Shown: one piece after another, positions 1 through 5,662 of the stretch
Layout of the letters: each line of letters starts with the position of its first letter
How positions within the stretch are numbered: position 1 is the stretch's first letter
Assembly (NCBI RefSeq): GCF_044751345.1
Contig: NZ_JBIWXY010000005.1
Coordinates: forward strand, 1-5,662
Source of the DNA: Methylobacillus methanolivorans
Lineage (GTDB): Bacteria > Pseudomonadota > Gammaproteobacteria > Burkholderiales > Methylophilaceae
Direction: 5' to 3'
Length of the DNA: 5,662 bases
Translations under genes and position numbers: made by a program
The notes under the pieces: model-generated
What the model saw: only the letters and a program-made list of their open reading frames with translations
The model's database searches: none
What the model was told of the DNA's origin: nothing

Positions 1-11
1 AAAAAAACTGC

Positions 12-46
12 TTGACTGGATCGAAAAGGTCTGTAAAATGCGCGGC
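12..46 (+). promoter_or_regulatory. rRNA operon promoter P1 (sigma70-type)
   Basis: A -35 box TTGACT (12-17) and a -10 box TAAAAT (34-39) are separated by 16 bp. A GC-rich discriminator, GCGCGG (40-45), follows, and transcription should begin near position 46. The -10 box has one mismatch to TATAAT, so P1 looks weaker than P2 downstream. GC-rich discriminators after the -10 box are characteristic of rRNA promoters under stringent (ppGpp) control; that P1 responds this way is inferred. A run of seven A at 1-7 could be the end of an UP element cut by the window edge. The promoter lies about 360 bp before 16S and shares most of its sequence with P2. Confidence 0.8.
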
Positions 47-92
47 TCGCTGAACGAGGTGATGTGAAGCGAAGTTGGTTAGAAAGTTGTTT

Positions 93-109
93 AAAAATAA
101 TTTTCGAAA
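93..109 (+). promoter_or_regulatory. UP element of promoter P2
   Basis: The 17 bases at 93-109 match the UP-element consensus AAAWWTWTTTTNNNAAA (established in E. coli) at every defined position except 100, which is A instead of T. Aligned on the consensus spacing, the start site falls at 149-150, exactly where the P2 -10 box predicts it. UP elements bind the C-terminal domains of the RNA polymerase alpha subunits and strongly raise rRNA transcription. The agreement in both sequence and phasing makes this a confident prediction. Confidence 0.8.
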
Positions 110-114
110 CTAGC

Positions 115-149
115 TTGACCGAATGAAAAAGGTCTGTATAATGCGCACC
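115..149 (+). promoter_or_regulatory. rRNA operon promoter P2 (sigma70-type)
   Basis: The -35 box TTGACC (115-120) and a perfect -10 box TATAAT (137-142) are separated by 16 bp and followed by a GC-rich discriminator, GCGCACC (143-149). The expected start is about 149-150. With its UP element this is probably the strongest promoter in the window. The 16-bp spacer, slightly under the 17-bp optimum, and the GC discriminator are common in rRNA promoters and make open complexes unstable, which is how ppGpp and initiating NTP levels control them. That last point is known from E. coli and inferred here. Confidence 0.88.
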
Positions 150-153
150 TCTC

Positions 154-175
154 GCTGATTTGGAAACGAATCAGC
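154..175 (+). promoter_or_regulatory. boxB-like hairpin of the leader
   Basis: GCTGATT (154-160) pairs perfectly with AATCAGC (169-175) around an 8-nt loop, TGGAAACG. It begins at about the fifth transcribed base and lies 27 nt upstream of boxA. A hairpin upstream of boxA is the usual arrangement of rRNA antitermination regions. In E. coli boxA, not boxB, is the essential element, so its role here is inferred from position only. A shifted pairing, TCGCTG (152-157) with CAGCGA (175-180), is also possible. Confidence 0.6.
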
Positions 176-185
176 AGCGACAAAA

Positions 186-201
186 GAAGTAACGAAGTAA
201 C
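186..201 (+). repeat. Perfect tandem repeat of an octamer next to boxA
   Basis: GAAGTAAC occurs twice without a gap (186-193 and 194-201) and ends one base before the boxA core. A related string, GAAGTAA, follows the second boxA in the 16S-23S spacer (2280-2286). This could be a slippage product or part of the Nus-factor loading site; the sequence alone cannot decide. Confidence 0.7.
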
Positions 202-202
202 C

Positions 203-213
203 GCTCTTTAACA
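203..213 (+). promoter_or_regulatory. boxA antitermination element (leader)
   Basis: GCTCTTTAACA matches the bacterial rRNA boxA consensus TGCTCTTTAACA at 11 of 12 positions; the base before it is C rather than T. As RNA, boxA binds NusB with NusE (ribosomal protein S10), which with NusA, NusG and SuhB makes RNA polymerase resist Rho-dependent termination along the untranslated rRNA. The motif lies about 54 nt after the P2 start. Its bases 203-211 are also complementary to 1993-2001 downstream of 16S, so the site may become double-stranded once 16S is complete. Confidence 0.9.
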
Positions 214-230
214 AAACGAACAACCGATAA

Positions 231-237
231 GTGTGGG
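231..237 (+). promoter_or_regulatory. boxC-like motif
   Basis: GTGTGGG stands 17 nt after boxA. E. coli rrn leaders carry a similar string, TGTGTGGG, at a comparable position after boxA, known as boxC. Its function is less well established than that of boxA. The same bases are part of the 16S processing stem here, and conservation could reflect that role alone. Confidence 0.5.
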
Positions 238-258
238 TGCTTGTAGGTGAGTGCAAAA

Positions 259-278
259 AGATACATATATATGTATCT
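259..278 (+). repeat. 20-bp perfect AT-rich palindrome in the leader
   Basis: AGATACATAT (259-268) is followed directly by its reverse complement (269-278). As RNA it folds as an 8-bp stem with an ATAT loop. It can be extended outward by TGAGT (248-252) with ACTCA (282-286) and CTTGTA (240-245) with TACAAG (290-295), giving a long segmented hairpin across 240-295. The outermost arm uses bases 240-244, which are also in the 16S processing stem, so the two folds compete at that point. No protein operator is recognised. Confidence 0.75.
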
Positions 279-406
279 AAAACTCAAAATACAAGTGCTT
301 AACACTTAAATGAAATCTGTAACTTTTAGTTACACCTAAGATTCATTTGAGATTAAGCCAAGCGATATACCGACCTCGAAAGAGGTCACAAGTAATAGTC
401 GGAATT

Positions 407-2021
<1,615 letters not shown>

Positions 2022-2098
2022 GGGTCTGTAGCTCAGCTGGTTAGAGCACCGTCTTGATAAGGCGGGGGTCGTTGGTTCGAGCCCAACCAGACCCACCA
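2022..2098 (+). tRNA. ileT: tRNA-Ile, anticodon GAT
   Basis: The 77-nt tRNA folds as a complete cloverleaf. The acceptor stem GGGTCTG (2022-2028) pairs with CAGACCC (2088-2094). The anticodon stem CCGTC (2049-2053) pairs with GGCGG (2061-2065), with one T-G wobble, around the loop TTGATAA, giving anticodon GAT at 2056-2058. The T arm contains GGTTCGAGCC. The discriminator is A (2095) and the CCA end is encoded (2096-2098). GAT reads the isoleucine codons AUC and AUU. This is one of the two tRNAs usually found between 16S and 23S. RNase P should cut at 2022, and an endonuclease downstream of the CCA. The symbol follows E. coli usage. Confidence 0.98.
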
Positions 2099-2099
2099 G

Positions 2100-2115
2100 A
2101 TTACTGTGAAGTAAT
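2100..2115 (+). other. Inter-tRNA hairpin with GTGA tetraloop
   Basis: The 17-nt spacer between the tRNAs is almost wholly one perfect hairpin: ATTACT (2100-2105) pairs with AGTAAT (2110-2115) around GTGA, a GNRA-type tetraloop. Only base 2099 separates it from the CCA of tRNA-Ile, and it abuts the first base of tRNA-Ala. A stem here would hold the RNase P site of tRNA-Ala and the 3' trimming site of tRNA-Ile close together and could stack coaxially on the tRNA-Ala acceptor. That function is inferred. Confidence 0.75.
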
Positions 2116-2191
2116 GGGGGATTAGCTCAGCTGGGAGAGCACCTGCTTTGCAAGCAGGGGGTCGTCGGTTCGATCCCGTCATCCTCCACCA
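2116..2191 (+). tRNA. alaT: tRNA-Ala, anticodon TGC
   Basis: The 76-nt tRNA has a complete cloverleaf. The acceptor stem GGGGGAT (2116-2122) pairs with ATCCTCC (2181-2187) and includes the G3-U70 wobble (2118 with 2185), the defining identity element recognised by alanyl-tRNA synthetase. The D arm reads GCTCAGCTGGGAGAGC. The anticodon stem CCTGC/GCAGG encloses TTTGCAA, giving anticodon TGC at 2149-2151. The T arm contains GGTTCGATCC. The discriminator A (2188) and CCA (2189-2191) are encoded. TGC reads GCA, and by wobble most or all alanine codons. Order Ile then Ala matches the common rRNA spacer arrangement. The symbol follows E. coli usage. Confidence 0.98.
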
Positions 2192-2208
2192 ACTCTTTGT
2201 TGAAAAGT

Positions 2209-2258
2209 TAGACATAAGTACAGCGTGCTGTTTTTATGTCTAGCTTTTAGAAGCTAGA
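2209..2258 (+). promoter_or_regulatory. Two mutually exclusive boxB-like hairpins upstream of spacer boxA
   Basis: Hairpin 1 pairs TAGACATAA (2209-2217) with TTATGTCTA (2234-2242). After a T-G wobble (2218 with 2233) and a T-T mismatch it continues with ACAG (2220-2223) and CTGT (2228-2231), closing on the loop CGTG. Hairpin 2 pairs TCTAGCTT (2239-2246) with AAGCTAGA (2251-2258) around TTAG. They share 2239-2242, so only one can be complete at a time, or branch migration must occur. Hairpin 2 ends one base before boxA, as boxB does in nut-type sites. A regulatory switch is inferred, not shown. Confidence 0.65.
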
Positions 2259-2259
2259 T

Positions 2260-2271
2260 TGATCTTTAACA
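2260..2271 (+). promoter_or_regulatory. boxA antitermination element (16S-23S spacer)
   Basis: TGATCTTTAACA matches the boxA consensus TGCTCTTTAACA at 11 of 12 positions, with A in place of C at the third. A second boxA between 16S and 23S is common and is thought to reload NusB and S10 on the elongation complex before 23S. A boxB-like hairpin precedes it. As in the leader, it overlaps a predicted long-range helix, here with 5463-5473. Confidence 0.85.
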
Positions 2272-2289
2272 AAATGGAAGAAGTAAAGA
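2263..2289 (+). other. Outer pre-23S stem, 5' strand
   Basis: GAAGAAGTAAAGA (2277-2289) is the exact reverse complement of 5448-5460 beyond 23S. The helix continues outward through two wobbles (2276 and 2275) and AAA (2272-2274) with TTT (5463-5465). With A2271 bulged it then goes on through the boxA bases 2263-2270 with 5466-5473, including one wobble. It would bring the spacer and the 23S-5S spacer together outside the inner 23S stem. Thirteen consecutive perfect pairs across about 3 kb make chance unlikely. Confidence 0.7.
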
Positions 2290-2401
2290 GAATAAAGTAA
2301 GACTTTGTGATGAGGTCTGAAATATTCAATGGGTAATTTGATTGCAAAATCGAAACATTTGAATGGCGTTGGTTCGTAAGAATTAACAGTTCAAATTAGT
2401 T

Positions 2402-2426
2402 TGATCACATCAGCTTGGTGTGATCA
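2402..2426 (+). other. Stable spacer hairpin
   Basis: TGATCACA (2402-2409) pairs with TGTGATCA (2419-2426), extended by T2410-G2418 and C2411-G2417, around the loop AGCTT. There is no T-run after it, so it is not an intrinsic terminator. The shorter alternative TCAAA/TTTGA (2391-2404) overlaps it. It may be a processing or folding element of pre-23S; no function is established. Confidence 0.6.
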
Positions 2427-2511
2427 GATGAAGTGCTTTAGAAAACCTATAGCGGATGTCTCATGCATCACGAGATTTGAGTTTAAAAGGGCTCAGGTTT
2501 TAACGTTATAG

Positions 2512-5395
<2,884 letters not shown>

Positions 5396-5539
5396 ATAAC
5401 CTTGAAACTTGAATCAAGGTTGCTCTAAAGCAGCAATCAAAATACCATCTTTACTTCTTCTGTTTGTTGAAGACGAATTTGCTTATGCAAGTTCCATCAG
5501 ATATCAGTGAATGTGCGAAAGCACACGCACTACCGGTTA
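5396..5539 (+). other. 23S-5S spacer
   Basis: The 144-nt spacer has no gene. It holds a hairpin of AACCTTGA (5398-5405) with TCAAGGTT (5414-5421), and a small one of TGCT with AGCA (5421-5432). The outer pre-23S strand (5448-5473) follows. Next is a hairpin of 8 pairs, GAATTTGC (5475-5482) with GCAAGTTC (5487-5494), loop TTAT, one wobble. Last is TGTGC (5512-5516) with GCACA (5521-5525), closed by a GAAA tetraloop. The last two sit just before 5S, where RNase E usually acts. No tRNA gene is present between 23S and 5S. Confidence 0.8.
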
Positions 5540-5655
5540 TGTCTGGCGGCCATAGCGAATTGGAACCACCCCTTCCCATCTCGAACAGGGCCGTGAAACG
5601 ATTCCGCGCCAATGATAGTATACTTCTCGTATGCGAAAGTAGGTCACCGCCAGGC
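5540..5655 (+). rRNA. rrf: 5S ribosomal RNA
   Basis: This is a complete 5S rRNA of about 116 nt (E. coli 120). The ends are set by helix I, GTCTGGCGG (5541-5549) with CCGCCAGGC (5647-5655), which contains one T-G wobble. Conserved internal strings include CCATCTCGAACAGG of helix III and its loop, GTGAAACG, CGCCAATGATAGTA and TGCGAAAGTAGG. It is part of the large-subunit central protuberance and binds ribosomal proteins uL5, uL18 and bL25. The wording is typical of Betaproteobacteria. The 3' end lies 7 bases from the window edge, so the exact end is uncertain by one or two bases. Confidence 0.97.
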
Positions 5656-5662
5656 TTTTATT
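5647..5662 (+). terminator. Possible start of the operon terminator (cut by window edge)
   Basis: 5S helix I is followed immediately by TTTTATT (5656-5662), where the window stops. A T-run right after a GC-rich helix could act as a weak terminator, but a dedicated terminator hairpin may lie beyond the window. Only the T-rich start is seen. Confidence 0.3.

Larger units (their letters stand above)
11..158 (+). repeat. Imperfect direct repeat of the promoter core (P1 and P2)
   Basis: The segment 11-53 is repeated at 114-158. Both copies contain CTTGAC, then GAAAAGGTCTGTA or AAAAAGGTCTGTA, then AATGCGC, and both continue into CTCGCTGA beyond the start site. The copies differ by a few substitutions and by 2 extra bases in the discriminator and start region of the second. 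The two -10 boxes are 103 bp apart. Similarity that extends from the spacer through the initially transcribed region is more than two sigma70 promoters need to share, so a local duplication is the simplest explanation. Confidence 0.75.
202..244 (+). other. 16S processing stem, 5' strand
   Basis: Bases 220-244 pair with 1968-1992 as a continuous 25-bp helix: 16 Watson-Crick pairs (220-235 with 1977-1992), two G-U wobbles (236 and 237), six further Watson-Crick pairs (238-243) and a terminal U-G wobble at 244. Outside this, CGCTCTTTAA (202-211) pairs perfectly with TTAAAGAGCG (1993-2002), leaving 212-219 as a bulge. Long helices that loop out 16S are the classic RNase III substrates yielding pre-16S. 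The outer part contains boxA, so antitermination and processing signals overlap. Confidence 0.85.
150..406 (+). other. rRNA operon leader (transcribed, pre-16S)
   Basis: This is the stretch from the P2 start site to mature 16S, about 257 nt and without a gene. In order it holds a boxB-like hairpin, a tandem octamer, boxA, a boxC-like motif overlapping the 16S processing stem, an AT palindrome at 259-278, and further hairpins. One has stem 293-297 with 303-307. Another has an outer stem 308-318 with 339-348 and an inner stem 318-324 with 328-334. The last is GACCTC closed by a GAAA tetraloop onto GAGGTC (372-387), ending 19 nt before 16S. The leader is removed during processing. Such leaders also carry antitermination signals and are thought to help early 16S folding. 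Confidence 0.85.
2192..2511 (+). other. Spacer tRNA-Ala to 23S
   Basis: The 320-nt AT-rich spacer holds no gene. In order it has two overlapping hairpins (2209-2242 and 2239-2258), a second boxA (2260-2271), and the 5' strand of an outer 23S helix (2263-2289). Next comes a featureless stretch (about 2290-2390), then a stable hairpin with stem 2402-2411 and 2417-2426. Near the end CCTATA (2446-2451) can pair with TATAGG (2507-2512). The last bases before 23S form the inner 23S processing stem with the trailer. Confidence 0.85.

Noticed and set aside
2033..2215. A 60-codon minus-strand reading frame with repeated GSNRRPP/GSNQRPP-like motifs
   Set aside because: It is the antisense reading of tRNA-Ile and tRNA-Ala; the internal repeat comes from similarity between the two tRNAs. 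Such frames are a well-known source of false hypothetical proteins.
2402..2426. Spacer hairpin as an intrinsic terminator
   Set aside because: No T-run follows, and termination here would cut off 23S and 5S.

Overview
This window is one almost complete bacterial ribosomal RNA operon on the + strand. In order it holds two promoters, a leader, 16S rRNA, tRNA-Ile(GAT), tRNA-Ala(TGC), 23S rRNA and 5S rRNA. No protein-coding gene can be supported on either strand; the open frames present are chance readings, mostly antisense, of rRNA and tRNA genes.

Organism: the 16S 5' region (GGCGGCATGCTTTACACATG followed by CAAGTCGAACGGCAGC) and the 16S 3' end CCTCCTTTCT are typical of Betaproteobacteria. The V3 to V6 wording (for example GGGCGAAAGCCTGATCCAGC in helix 16, and the V6 loop GGTGCTCGAAAGAGA) fits the family Alcaligenaceae. 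The spacers and the variable helix tips are rich in A+T, which suggests a low-GC member. From memory the 16S resembles Taylorella, but that genus call is unverified.

Layout: 1-158 carries two tandem sigma70-type promoters that look like copies of each other, the second with a near-consensus UP element. 150-406 is the leader, with a boxB-like hairpin, a tandem octamer, boxA, a boxC-like motif, one strand of the 16S processing stem, and several hairpins. 407-1949 is 16S. 1950-2021 carries the other strand of that stem. 2022-2098 and 2116-2191 are the tRNAs, separated by a 17-nt spacer that is almost entirely one hairpin. 2192-2511 holds two mutually exclusive hairpins, a second boxA, and the 5' strands of the 23S stems. 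2512-5395 is 23S. 5396-5539 is the 23S-5S spacer. 5540-5655 is 5S, and the window ends in the first bases of what may be the terminator T-run.

How the parts work together: one long transcript would start at P1 and P2, be protected from premature termination by Nus factors loaded at the boxA sites, and be cut by RNase III at the two long stems and by tRNA-processing enzymes between them. The functional centres of 16S and 23S are intact at the positions checked. The most notable features are non-coding: both boxA copies lie inside sequence that can pair with the far side of the rRNA they precede, and several spacer strands have alternative partners.
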